NCBI RefSeq assembly: GCF_002115785.1
Contig: NZ_JFJY01000006.1
Coordinates: forward strand, 283,114-347,113
DNA from: Thalassospira sp. MCCC 1A03138
Lineage (GTDB): Bacteria; Pseudomonadota; Alphaproteobacteria; Rhodospirillales; Thalassospiraceae
Direction of reading: 5' to 3'
Length of the DNA: 64,000 nt
Shown: one piece after another, positions 18,460 through 26,347 of the stretch
Position numbering within the stretch: the stretch's first letter is position 1
Layout: each line of letters begins with the position of its first letter
The notes under the pieces: model-generated
The model's input: the letters and a program-made list of their open reading frames with translations, nothing else
Database searches by the model: none
What the model was told of the DNA's origin: nothing
Translations under genes and position numbers: made by a program

Positions 18460-19806
18460 TTACGGACGTCGGGATTTGCGCACATTGGCCGGACAGGCCC
18501 GCTTATCCTCGGGCAGAACGGTATAAAACCGTTCGATTTTTTCAAACCCCGTCGGTGCTGCCACCGGATAATCCGAAACATATCGATGATCCGAAAGACC
18601 AAAATCGCTGGCTTTCAAGCCCGATCGCTGTTGCCAGATACGGCGATGGGTATCGGACAATGTGATTTCCGGATCATCAATCAGGAAAATCGCATCACGT
18701 GCGATCCGGTCGTTATATTTGTGCTGTGATGGCAACCACGCGGCAAGCTGGCGGCGCAATTCTCCCGGGCTTGGCACCTTGCGCGTCCGGCTGGCAAACT
18801 TGACCATCTTTGCCGACAGATCGGAGACATTGCCGGGCGGAGCCATGCCATGGGTCGCCATGTCGATAAAATAGGCCAGATCAATCTCTGTCGGATCACG
18901 ACCGATAACAGGCTTTAGCGCAGCATAAATTTTAAAAAACCGGGCGATTTTTCCGCCATCGGCATTGGCCGCATCATAAACGCGGCGATAGGCGCGCTGC
19001 ACTTCGGGCAATGCGCCGTACCGTGCAAACCGGGCGGTGAAATCGGCCCGGCGATCCGGATCGATCCAGATCGCACACAGGATATCAAACGCGCTTTGAT
19101 TATTGCCCAGCGCCAACCGGTGCATCGCATCCGTATGCGGGCCAAAGACGGCATTAAGCAATCCGGGATTGGCACGTTCGGCGGCAAAGACAATCTGCTG
19201 GATTTCCGCCCCCGCCCCGGCGGTTGCCCCACGCGGCCCCCAAGTCAGATAGGCATTGGGATCATTGGTGTAACACCACGGATCGCCTTCCAGATACCGC
19301 TTGCCGCTCCGCGGGTTGCGCGACTGGCAGAAATTGAACTGGATGGCATCATAATCCGTGCCTTCCAGCGCAAAGGTCAGATGATTGGCCCGCGTGATCG
19401 CGTCGGGAAAGGGCTGCTCTGCTGGCATCAACAGTTTCCACAAACCGACCGTGATCGCGCCGGGGTTCCCGACCCCGATGGCCGCTTTAACGCTTGGATC
19501 AAGGCAGGGCTGCAAATCCATGATTGCGTTGCGCGTCTTGGCGCCAACAATACCATCCGTCGCTCCATAGGCAGACGTACTGCCACGCTTGCAACTTGCC
19601 GCGGCAACAAACAACCGGCTCTGAAAATCGGCAATCGCACCGTATTTCCCCAAAACCAGCGGCCGGTCTTCGAAACGGTATAAAACCTGGGATAAATTCT
19701 GTGCGACTGCATCAATGGGCATTGCACCGGCAAATATCCATGCTGCCAGCCCAAGGACCGGCAGCAGGATTTGTTTAAAGCGCAGCAATCTCTCAGGCCC
19801 CGTCAC
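18460..19806 (-). CDS. Secreted protein of unknown function with peptidoglycan-binding-like N-terminus
   Basis: A 448-residue protein with a signal peptide (ILLPVLGLAAWIFAGAM, cleavage near AVAQ). Residues of about 50-105 resemble a peptidoglycan-binding repeat (YGAIADFQSRLF, TDGIVGAKTRNAIMDLQ). The middle contains LTFALEGTDYDAIQFN and AYLTWGPRGATAGAGAEI, which weakly recalls lysozyme-fold enzymes such as chitosanases, with E in ALEGT as a possible catalytic acid. That is only a guess. Start is GTG 19806 with GAGG about 7 bases upstream, 9 bases after the upstream GNAT stop codon, so the two form an operon. Confidence 0.7.
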   Translation of the reverse strand: MTGPERLLRFKQILLPVLGLAAWIFAGAMPIDAVAQNLSQVLYRFEDRPLVLGKYGAIADFQSRLFVAAASCKRGSTSAYGATDGIVGAKTRNAIMDLQPCLDPSVKAAIGVGNPGAITVGLWKLLMPAEQPFPDAITRANHLTFALEGTDYDAIQFNFCQSRNPRSGKRYLEGDPWCYTNDPNAYLTWGPRGATAGAGAEIQQIVFAAERANPGLLNAVFGPHTDAMHRLALGNNQSAFDILCAIWIDPDRRADFTARFARYGALPEVQRAYRRVYDAANADGGKIARFFKIYAALKPVIGRDPTEIDLAYFIDMATHGMAPPGNVSDLSAKMVKFASRTRKVPSPGELRRQLAAWLPSQHKYNDRIARDAIFLIDDPEITLSDTHRRIWQQRSGLKASDFGLSDHRYVSDYPVAAPTGFEKIERFYTVLPEDKRACPANVRKSRRP

Positions 19807-19815
19807 CGGCGCACC

Positions 19816-20709
19816 TCATTGACATGAAAGCTCTTCGATCAGCTTAACCGGGCTCGCCAGCAACGCCAAGCGATACGCCCCATCCCTCTCAAATCCAATT
19901 GCCTCATAGGCCTTCGCCGCCGCCGGGCTATCTGTTGACAGCACCGCATGGGTCACGCCGCGCGCCCGTGCCGCCAGAAGTGTTTTCGCGACCAGGATAC
20001 GGGCATAGCCATTGCCGCGCTGCTCGGGCGGCGTCCAGACCGGACCGATCTGGACCATGTCGGGCAGTTCGGCGTTGAACCCCGAAAGACTGACCGGAAC
20101 ACCATCAACGACAAGCGCCCACATGTTGCGATCATTAAGCGCATGAACAAGCCTTCCGGCGATCCGGCTATCAAGGGCCGGTGTATCCTGCCCGCCCAGT
20201 GCCTCGATCTCGTAGGCGCGCAGCCAGCGCAGCAGCGTATTGCGATCAATCCGTTCGGCATCAACCATCTGGAAACTGTCCGACCGCATATTTTGCGGCA
20301 GGATCAGGTTGGCAAGATCAAGCCGATAAAAGGCATCGCATGCATTGATTGCAAATTCCGCATCGCCAAGCCCAAGCATCTCGATCACGCTTTTCGCCTG
20401 ATCCGCCGGACCATAGAAACCTGCCACTGCCTGCGTATTCTCTGCACGAAACTGGTCAATCAAATCGCTCGGCACCGGTTTACCGCCGGTTTGCACAAAG
20501 ACATTACCGTTGCCAAATATCGTCAAAACCGCCGTCACCGTGCCATCGCTGGAAACTTCACCGTAATAGCAGCCTGAAAGCGGATGATGACGTCGGTTCA
20601 TGCCGGTTTTTCGCAAATTGCTGTGCAGAACCATGCTGGTTTCGGCATGGGTCGCGAGAAATGCGTCAAGGGCATGAAGATCATCATCTTGCAGCTTTCT
20701 GTACTGCAT
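19816..20709 (-). CDS. GNAT-family N-acetyltransferase
   Basis: A 297-residue protein whose last 130 residues form a GNAT domain. The acetyl-CoA motif is GPVWTPPEQRGNGYARILV, followed by GVTHAVLSTDSPAAAKAYEAIGF. The N-terminal 150 residues look like a degenerate second GNAT repeat or a substrate domain (FLATHAETSMVLHSNLR). The acceptor is unknown. ATG 20709 has AAAGGGA 8 bases upstream. It is first in a two-gene leftward operon with the secreted unknown protein, 9 bases between them. Confidence 0.8.
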   Translation of the reverse strand: MQYRKLQDDDLHALDAFLATHAETSMVLHSNLRKTGMNRRHHPLSGCYYGEVSSDGTVTAVLTIFGNGNVFVQTGGKPVPSDLIDQFRAENTQAVAGFYGPADQAKSVIEMLGLGDAEFAINACDAFYRLDLANLILPQNMRSDSFQMVDAERIDRNTLLRWLRAYEIEALGGQDTPALDSRIAGRLVHALNDRNMWALVVDGVPVSLSGFNAELPDMVQIGPVWTPPEQRGNGYARILVAKTLLAARARGVTHAVLSTDSPAAAKAYEAIGFERDGAYRLALLASPVKLIEELSCQ

Positions 20710-20764
20710 ATCGGGGGTCCCTTTCTTTGGGCTTCAGGTAATTGCCAACCTTCCGAATTGGCAT

Positions 20765-20790
20765 AAAAAAAGACCGCTCCATTAGCGGCC
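20765..20790 (-). terminator. Leftward terminator with no gene in front of it
   Basis: Read leftward, GGCCGCT and AGCGGTC form a 7-bp stem (one G-U pair) with a 5-base loop, followed by seven T. The nearest upstream region on this strand (20795-21096) has no convincing gene and is antisense to the lldD leader. It may end a small RNA. Confidence 0.65.
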
Positions 20791-21096
20791 CTTCACATAT
20801 CGCAAGGTAATCCAACAGAGGTTCAAACACTTATGTCTTGAAAGCTCGTCGCATTGTTCCAACCATTGGATGTCACCTTAAATTCAAAAAATGTCTCTTC
20901 GATGGATTGTTATTATCACAACCTACCGAATTTTCGATCCTTCTTTTTAAAATTCTTTTCCGACCACAACATCACCCTGATTCCGGAATACGGAAACAAT
21001 TTGGGCCCTACAAGAAGCTGATTTTCAATTCGGTTTGCGATAACCTCCGAAACTGGTATTACCATTACCGAGCGCATTTTATTCGGAGTTGACCTC

Positions 21097-22260
21097 ATGC
21101 CAGTGATTACCTGCGTCGAAGACCTGAAACGTATCTATAAACGTCGCGCACCGCGCATGTTTTACGATTACGCAGAATCCGGAAGCTGGACCGAGCAGAC
21201 ATTCCGCGAAAACACCGCCGACTTTCAGGATATTCATCTCCGTCAGCGGGTCGCGATCGACATGGCCGGACGCTCAACCAAAAGCCAGATGATCGGTCAG
21301 GATGTCGCCATGCCTGTCGCCCTTGCCCCGGTCGGACTGACCGGCATGCAATGTGCCGACGGCGAAATAAAGGCTGCCCGCGCGGCGGAGAAGTTCGGTG
21401 TCCCGTACACATTGTCGACCATGTCGATCTGTTCGATCGAAGATGTTGCCGAGAACACCTCCAAGCCCTTCTGGTTGCAGGTTTATACGCTCAAGGACGA
21501 TGACTTCATGAAGCGTCTGTTTGACCGGGCCAAAGCAGCCAAATGCTCGGCCGCGGTCATCACGGTGGACCTTCAGATGCTCGGCCAACGTCACAAGGAT
21601 CTGAAGAACGGTCTTTCGGCCCCGCCCAAGTTGACCGTCAAATCGGTCGCCAACATGATGACAAAGGTACAGTGGGGGCTGGGCATGCTTGGCACCAAGC
21701 GCCGCTTCTTTGGGAACATCGTCGGCCATGCCAAGGGGGTTGGCGACCCCTCATCACTGAGCACCTGGACCGCCGAAGCGTTCGATGAATCACTTGATTG
21801 GGACCGTATTCGCGAGTTCCGCAAAATGTGGGATGGGCCCTTGATCATCAAGGGGATCATTGATCCGCGTGATGCCCTGGAAGCACTTAACGTTGGCGCA
21901 GATGCCATCATTGTTTCCAACCATGGCGGACGCCAGCTTGATGGTGCCCTGTCCTCAATCCGTGCATTGCCAGCCATCATGGATGCCGTCGGTGACAAGA
22001 TCGAGGTCCATCTTGATAGCGGGATCCGTTCCGGCCAGGATGTGCTGAAGGCACTGGCACTGGGCGCCAAGGGCACCTATATCGGGCGCGCTTATGTTTA
22101 TGGACTGGGCGCAATGGGCGAAGCCGGTGTGACCAAGGCGCTTGAGATCATTCACAAGGAACTTGAAGTTTCCATGGCGCTTTGCGGTCATACTGACGTG
22201 ACCAAGGTGGATCGCGATATTCTGATGATCCCGCGCGATTTCTCGGATCGCTGGCAATAA
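21097..22260 (+). CDS. lldD: FMN-dependent alpha-hydroxyacid dehydrogenase (L-lactate dehydrogenase type)
   Basis: A 387-residue flavoenzyme of the lactate dehydrogenase/glycolate oxidase family. Landmarks are PRMFYDYAESGSWTEQTF, PVALAPVGLTGMQ, the catalytic VSNHGGRQLDGA with its active-site histidine and arginine, and the FMN-phosphate segment HLDSGIRSGQDVLKALALGAKGTYIGRAY. The length and N-terminal style match membrane-associated LldD, which passes electrons from L-lactate to quinone, but glycolate or mandelate cannot be excluded. ATG 21097 lies a few bases after CGGAGTTGACC. A terminator follows. No lactate permease or GntR regulator is adjacent. Confidence 0.85.
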   Translation: MPVITCVEDLKRIYKRRAPRMFYDYAESGSWTEQTFRENTADFQDIHLRQRVAIDMAGRSTKSQMIGQDVAMPVALAPVGLTGMQCADGEIKAARAAEKFGVPYTLSTMSICSIEDVAENTSKPFWLQVYTLKDDDFMKRLFDRAKAAKCSAAVITVDLQMLGQRHKDLKNGLSAPPKLTVKSVANMMTKVQWGLGMLGTKRRFFGNIVGHAKGVGDPSSLSTWTAEAFDESLDWDRIREFRKMWDGPLIIKGIIDPRDALEALNVGADAIIVSNHGGRQLDGALSSIRALPAIMDAVGDKIEVHLDSGIRSGQDVLKALALGAKGTYIGRAYVYGLGAMGEAGVTKALEIIHKELEVSMALCGHTDVTKVDRDILMIPRDFSDRWQ

Positions 22261-22301
22261 CGCGACAGAGACACTTACGTCTTTCAAGATCAAATAAAAA
22301 G

Positions 22302-22333
22302 CGGCGTCTTCAGCACTAGAAGACACCGTTTTT
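22302..22333 (+). terminator. Terminator after lldD
   Basis: CGGCGTCTTC pairs with GAAGACACCG (one C-A mismatch), 7-base loop, followed by five T. Confidence 0.75.
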
Positions 22334-22376
22334 ATCTGGTTCTGTTGGGAAGCAAGCCCCTACCGAACGCAAACCC

Positions 22377-22412
22377 GCAAAAAGAAAAAGCGCCACCAGA
22401 AGGTGACGCTTT
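22377..22412 (-). terminator. Terminator of the rplM-rpsI operon
   Basis: Read leftward, AAAGCGTCACC and GGTGGCGCTTT form an 11-bp stem with TTCT loop, followed by a T-rich tail. Confidence 0.8.
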
Positions 22413-22448
22413 CCCGATAAAATCGCGAGCCTGATGCCCGAAAACGAA

Positions 22449-22934
22449 TTAACGTTTCGAGAACTGGAAGCTACGACGTGCTTTGGCGCGACCGTATTTT
22501 TTACGTTCAACAGCACGGGAGTCACGGGTCAGGAAGCCGCCTGCCTTGAGCGACGGACGCAGTGCCGGCTCGAACAGGGTCAGCGCGCGCGAGATACCGT
22601 GACGAACGGCACCGGCCTGACCGGAAAGACCACCACCGGTAACGGTGCAAACGACGTCGAACTGATCTTTACGATTGGCAACGCCGAACGGCTGGTTGAT
22701 CACCATGCGCAGAACCGGACGTGCGAAGTAATCTTCGAATTCGCGGCCATTGACGGTGACTTTACCCGAGCCCGGTTTGATCCAGACGCGTGCAATTGCG
22801 TTCTTACGACGGCCGGTTGCATAGGAACGGCCCTGTGCGTCGATCTTCGGCTCCGGCAGGGTGCCTTCTGCAGCAGCAGCTTCACCGCCCTGTGCGAGAT
22901 CCTTGAGATCTTCAAGAGTTTTGGTGTCGGCCAT
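22449..22934 (-). CDS. rpsI: 30S ribosomal protein S9
   Basis: A 161-residue ribosomal protein. The conserved core begins at [18 protein letters not shown] and the family ending [17 protein letters not shown], whose C-terminal arginine/lysine tail reaches the P-site tRNA, is intact. An N-terminal extension of about 30 residues, rich in Ala and Glu, precedes the core, as is common in alphaproteobacteria. Its ATG overlaps the rplM stop by one base (TAATG), so translation is coupled. A good terminator follows. Confidence 0.97.
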   Translation of the reverse strand: MADTKTLEDLKDLAQGGEAAAAEGTLPEPKIDAQGRSYATGRRKNAIARVWIKPGSGKVTVNGREFEDYFARPVLRMVINQPFGVANRKDQFDVVCTVTGGGLSGQAGAVRHGISRALTLFEPALRPSLKAGGFLTRDSRAVERKKYGRAKARRSFQFSKR

Positions 22935-23401
22935 TACTTAGCACTCCGCTTATTCTTGTCGTTCATTGCGGCAAGATCGAGAACTTCCGGCTTCTGTGCA
23001 TCATGCGGATGCTCGGTACCGGCATAGACGTGCAGCTTGGAAAGAACCTGGCTGCGCAGCGGACCACGGGACATCATACGCTCGACAGCTTTGATGATCA
23101 CACGTTCCGGATGCTCGCCATTCAGCAGCTTGTCCATGGTGCGTTCTTTGATGCCGCCCGGATAACCGGTGTGCCAGTAAAACTTCTTGTTCTGAAGTTT
23201 ACGGCCGGTCAGTTTGACTTTTTCGGCATTGACGATGACGATGTGATCGCCACAATCCATGTGCGGGGTAAACATCGCTTTGTGTTTACCACGAAGACGG
23301 TTGGCAACAACGGCTGCAAGACGGCCGAGTACGACGTCTTCTGCGTCGACTACAAACCATTTGCGCTCGATGTCACTCGGTGTCGCAGTGAAGGTTTTCA
23401 T
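22934..23401 (-). CDS. rplM: 50S ribosomal protein L13
   Basis: A 155-residue large-subunit protein. Markers are [16 protein letters not shown], the [24 protein letters not shown] block and [23 protein letters not shown]. It is the first gene of the rplM-rpsI operon. The ATG at 23401 has no strong ribosome site; the leader just upstream is AT-rich (TATTAAATT), which is notable for a ribosomal protein gene and could reflect leader structure. Confidence 0.97.
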   Translation of the reverse strand: MKTFTATPSDIERKWFVVDAEDVVLGRLAAVVANRLRGKHKAMFTPHMDCGDHIVIVNAEKVKLTGRKLQNKKFYWHTGYPGGIKERTMDKLLNGEHPERVIIKAVERMMSRGPLRSQVLSKLHVYAGTEHPHDAQKPEVLDLAAMNDKNKRSAK

Positions 23402-23561
23402 AATTTAATACTCGAAAACTGGGTTCCACGGAGGGAATCGCCCCTCGTTGAAAGTCGGCGCAGTATGCCAGCATTAAACAGGAAAGCAACAGGAATATTT
23501 CGTTGTATTTCAAATACTTAAATCAATAGGTATTATTTTACCACACTAGTTTTCATCATTT

Positions 23562-24020
23562 TCATACCGGTTTCGGCTCTGCTCCCTTTTCGGGCGGCAT
23601 CGCATAGGTCCCGATGACATGCGCGCAAAGTGCGCCATCAACAGCTGACCGGATATGACATTCCGCAATCAAAAGGCGCTTCCCGGCTTTGAGGATTTTC
23701 GCCTCCGCCAGCAAATCACCTGGCTTTGCCCCGGAAAGGAAGTGCACCGTCGCCTCGGTCGTCACCGCCAGATCGGCCTTGGGTACCACAAGCCACGCCA
23801 CCGCATAAAGCGCGATATCCGCCAACCCAAAGATTGCCGGGCCACAAATCACATTGCCCGGCCGGATATGCCGTTCATTGAACGGCAGGCGCAACAGGGC
23901 ACGGTCCCCCGAAAGTTCTTCGGTTCGTACGTTCATGTCCCCAACGAACGGAACTTTCTCACGCATGATCACATCAAAATCAGCAGGCATTATGCCCGTG
24001 CGGGGTGGCATGGCTGTCAT
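23562..24020 (-). CDS. PaaI-like hotdog-fold thioesterase
   Basis: A 152-residue acyl-CoA thioesterase-like protein. The hotdog core reads LPFNERHIRPGNVICGPAIFGLADIALYAVAWL, with the N/G/D cluster that positions the thioester in PaaI enzymes, then TTEATVHFLSGAKPGDLLAEAKILKAG. ATG 24020 follows GGAGG by 8-9 bases and is preferred to the longer frame starting at 24077. A LiuR-like palindrome lies about 70 bases upstream, so control by an acyl-CoA or branched-chain amino acid regulator is plausible. In related genomes I recall this gene next to rplM-rpsI. Confidence 0.82.
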   Translation of the reverse strand: MTAMPPRTGIMPADFDVIMREKVPFVGDMNVRTEELSGDRALLRLPFNERHIRPGNVICGPAIFGLADIALYAVAWLVVPKADLAVTTEATVHFLSGAKPGDLLAEAKILKAGKRLLIAECHIRSAVDGALCAHVIGTYAMPPEKGAEPKPV

Positions 24021-24091
24021 TGCGGGTTCCTCCCTGTCGCCACCCTTGCCTTTGGTGGCGCTGTTCCCTTTGAGCACAGCCTGACATAACG

Positions 24092-24107
24092 TTTACGTTA
24101 ACGTCAA
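24092..24107. promoter_or_regulatory. LiuR/MerR-like operator before the thioesterase gene
   Basis: TTTACGTTAACGTCAA is a 16-base palindrome with one mismatch and resembles the known binding site of LiuR-type MerR regulators of branched-chain amino acid and fatty acid degradation. A 14/16 match to its reverse complement occurs at 26297-26312. Confidence 0.55.
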
Positions 24108-24180
24108 TATTTTCAAACCAGCCCCCCTTGATGTTCACAACCGGTGCCGCATAGAAACGACCTCGGCCCCCCCCCTTCTT

Positions 24181-24747
24181 CTACCCGCCAAGAATTGACG
24201 AAAGCTCGATCACCGTTATCCAGATCACGGCCAAAATCACAATGACCGTAATCAGGAAGGATCCGATATTGGGCAACCACTTTTCCACTCCGCTCCGCTT
24301 CACGCCCCCCTCAGACAATGCAGTCGGCCTGACATCATTTGCATGGACAGGAATTTCTTGTGGATGCCCCGGCAAGGCTTCGGAAAACACACCGGGCCGG
24401 GTTTGTGGGGGCTTGGAATGCATCGTGTCGTCACCATCTTGGGCAACGGAGCGGTCCCCAAAGGGCGTCAGGATCGAAATGAAATCTGCAAACGGTTTAC
24501 CGTCTTCGGATATCGTTTCGGTCGCTGCGATACTGGGATTTGTTTTTTTGGGCTGCCCCCCGCTTTCGCGTGGATCACTGTCGCGGGCATCCTGATCCGG
24601 GTTCGGATCAATCGGGTCCTGCACCCCCGATATATTACCATCTGGCTGGGGATTATCCATGCCCTGCATCTGCGCCCGACGGCGGATACCGGCCGACACC
24701 AGACGCACTGGCGCCGCGCGATCAGCCCCTGATATGCGTGCCATCAT
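24181..24747 (-). CDS. Tail-anchored protein A of a three-gene set, unknown function
   Basis: A 188-residue protein with a polar, probably disordered N-terminal 150 residues (rich in Pro, Asp, Ser, Gly) and one membrane segment at the very end (IGSFLITVIVILAVIWITVI). The final 31 residues begin with LP and carry E-L seven residues from the end. The same pattern, ungapped, ends the next two proteins. Single C-terminal membrane segments predict a tail anchor with the bulk in the cytoplasm. Its ATG overlaps the stop of the preceding gene (ATGA), so it is translationally coupled. I do not recognise any domain. Confidence 0.6.
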   Translation of the reverse strand: MMARISGADRAAPVRLVSAGIRRRAQMQGMDNPQPDGNISGVQDPIDPNPDQDARDSDPRESGGQPKKTNPSIAATETISEDGKPFADFISILTPFGDRSVAQDGDDTMHSKPPQTRPGVFSEALPGHPQEIPVHANDVRPTALSEGGVKRSGVEKWLPNIGSFLITVIVILAVIWITVIELSSILGG

Positions 24748-25031
24748 CGCGATAACAGAACAGCAAGTTCTGAATAGGTCGCGAGGATCACACTCGCAAT
24801 TACGATACTGACAATCAGGGATGCACTGGCGCGCGGTAATTTTTTCCGCAACCAGTCATTCAGATCGAAATTGGAACTGATATCGGATGCGGGCCGTCTA
24901 AATCTTGGCCTGACCGGACCACGCAGGATAACTGTGGGCTTGTCCACTTCATCGTTGGACGCCCAGCGATACCGGTTTTCCGGAAGGTAAACCGGGTGGC
25001 GGTCTTCCTGACCTTTTACGTCACTTTTCAT
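24744..25031 (-). CDS. Tail-anchored protein B of a three-gene set, unknown function
   Basis: A 95-residue protein by the ATG at 25031; the same frame is open to an ATG at 25166 (140 residues), and the ribosome site is unclear. GGAGG lies 17 bases before ATG 25031 inside a GGCGG/CCGCC hairpin. The polar N-terminus (DRHPVYLPENRYRW, RPRFRRPASDIS) is followed by a C-terminal membrane segment (SLIVSIVIASVILATY) inside the shared 31-residue ending: LP at the start, isoleucine at 12, valine at 17, E-L at 24-25. The last codons overlap the start of gene A. Confidence 0.55.
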   Translation of the reverse strand: MKSDVKGQEDRHPVYLPENRYRWASNDEVDKPTVILRGPVRPRFRRPASDISSNFDLNDWLRKKLPRASASLIVSIVIASVILATYSELAVLLSR

Positions 25032-25290
25032 GGCGACTACGGCGGTACCTCCGCCGTCTCCTGCAACAAGGGTTAATGTCACATTCCAGCAACCCTGCCT
25101 TACCCGACATACCTTGCCAGCCAATACAGGATTCCCCCCTCGTCTTGCACCCTCCCCATTAAGCATAATTACAAATCATAAAATCCCCTGTCACACGCTT
25201 CAGCGTGCAACACGGTATAATAGTCCCCACATTTAGGCAGGTTTGAGGCAAAGTTCAGGAATTGATATTCTATTCTGGATTGCTTTTACG

Positions 25291-26193
25291 CTATCCGCTG
25301 ATCAATTTGCCAAGCTCGGTATAAACCAGCACCAGAACATAACCGACAGCAATGGCTGCAACCATATATGCACCCAGCTTTGGCAGGACTTTATCAAGCG
25401 CCAAAGCATTTCTGCGTTCCGTTGCTTTTTTGTTGACCCGGCGCTGCTTGGCAGCTTTCCGGCCGCCCACGCGTGCCGAATGTGCCGGCGATACGATGCC
25501 GGCATTAAGTCGTCGGGCTTCTTCCTGACTAAGCCAGTTTGCACTGTTATCAGGCAGATCGATATTGCCAGATCCATTGCGCGATGTGGATTTCAGATCA
25601 TCTACACGACCGGCAATATCGTTATGCATATCCAGACCGGTTTGCGCCCCATCGCCCAGACTTTCCAGATATTCCTTATACGCACTTCCTGTCCCGTCAT
25701 TCCCGCCCCGCAGGTCTTCCTGCGCGGCATTTGCCCGCGCCCTATTGGGTTGGGCCTGATACAGGGCGGCATTTCCGGCAAGGACGTGACGATTGGGTTT
25801 CGGCCTGTCGCCCGGTTTACCGGTACTGCTCAGATCATTTGCGGTAACCGGCTTTATCTTTTTCGGCGCGGCGGGTTTCGGTCCCGCCATTGCCGTCCCG
25901 GAAATATCACGCGCCATATCGGGATCAGGGGCGCTGACATCCGGGTTATCCGGATCTTTTTCCGGTCGGCGGGGCTGAAGGATTTCGGGAACGTCAAACC
26001 CGCGGCTTAACAACCGGGCGCGTGCCTCGGCGCGCTGACGTTCCATCTCCCAGTCTATGGCCTCCTTACGGTCATAGCGTTTCATTTTCGTCTTGGCGAC
26101 CGGCGAAACCGGCTGGCGCTTTTTAACGATTTCCTTGGTCGTGACAAAACGACCAGGAGCCCGTTGTGGTTTACGTTTTTCGTCGTCGGTCAT
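25291..26193 (-). CDS. Tail-anchored protein C of a three-gene set, unknown function
   Basis: A 300-residue protein. The N-terminal 260 residues are charged and low in hydrophobics, with a basic first 60 (KRKPQRAPGRF, KKRQPVSPVAKTKMKR), a likely helix DWEMERQRAEARARLLSRG and many Pro/Asp/Asn. A second basic patch (GGRKAAKQRRVNKKATERR) sits just before the membrane segment. The last 31 residues again start with LP, contain GAYMVAAIAVGYVLVLVY and E-L seven residues from the end. The basic patch before the anchor implies the N-terminal part is cytoplasmic. ATG 26193 is my choice; GTG 26223 is an alternative. It is the first gene of the set. Confidence 0.6.
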   Translation of the reverse strand: MTDDEKRKPQRAPGRFVTTKEIVKKRQPVSPVAKTKMKRYDRKEAIDWEMERQRAEARARLLSRGFDVPEILQPRRPEKDPDNPDVSAPDPDMARDISGTAMAGPKPAAPKKIKPVTANDLSSTGKPGDRPKPNRHVLAGNAALYQAQPNRARANAAQEDLRGGNDGTGSAYKEYLESLGDGAQTGLDMHNDIAGRVDDLKSTSRNGSGNIDLPDNSANWLSQEEARRLNAGIVSPAHSARVGGRKAAKQRRVNKKATERRNALALDKVLPKLGAYMVAAIAVGYVLVLVYTELGKLISG

Positions 26194-26296
26194 TTCCCAC
26201 TGCCCATAAACGGGACCGCCCACCGGTCTAGATCATTATTGCGGTATTTTTAGTTTCCAACAAAACCGGGACGTGAAATTCTACAACGACAATATA

Positions 26297-26312
26297 TTGA
26301 CGTAAAAGTAAA
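26297..26312. promoter_or_regulatory. LiuR/MerR-like operator before the enoyl-CoA hydratase gene
   Basis: TTGACGTAAAAGTAAA matches TTGACGTTAACGTAAA, the reverse complement of the site at 24092, in 14 of 16 positions. It lies 35 bases before the start codon, where it could overlap the promoter. Confidence 0.5.
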
Positions 26313-26347
26313 AAACATACAGTGCGCGCCATCACAGGGAGGCATAA

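Noticed and set aside
20916..21098. Small frames on both strands between the GNAT gene and lldD
   Set aside because: Neither the minus 60-residue frame nor the plus 84-residue frame has a ribosome site or plausible composition. The region is better explained as a leader or small RNA.
24167..24175. A run of nine C, possible phase-variation tract
   Set aside because: It lies after the stop codon of tail-anchored gene A and before no promoter that I can see, so slippage would have no obvious effect.
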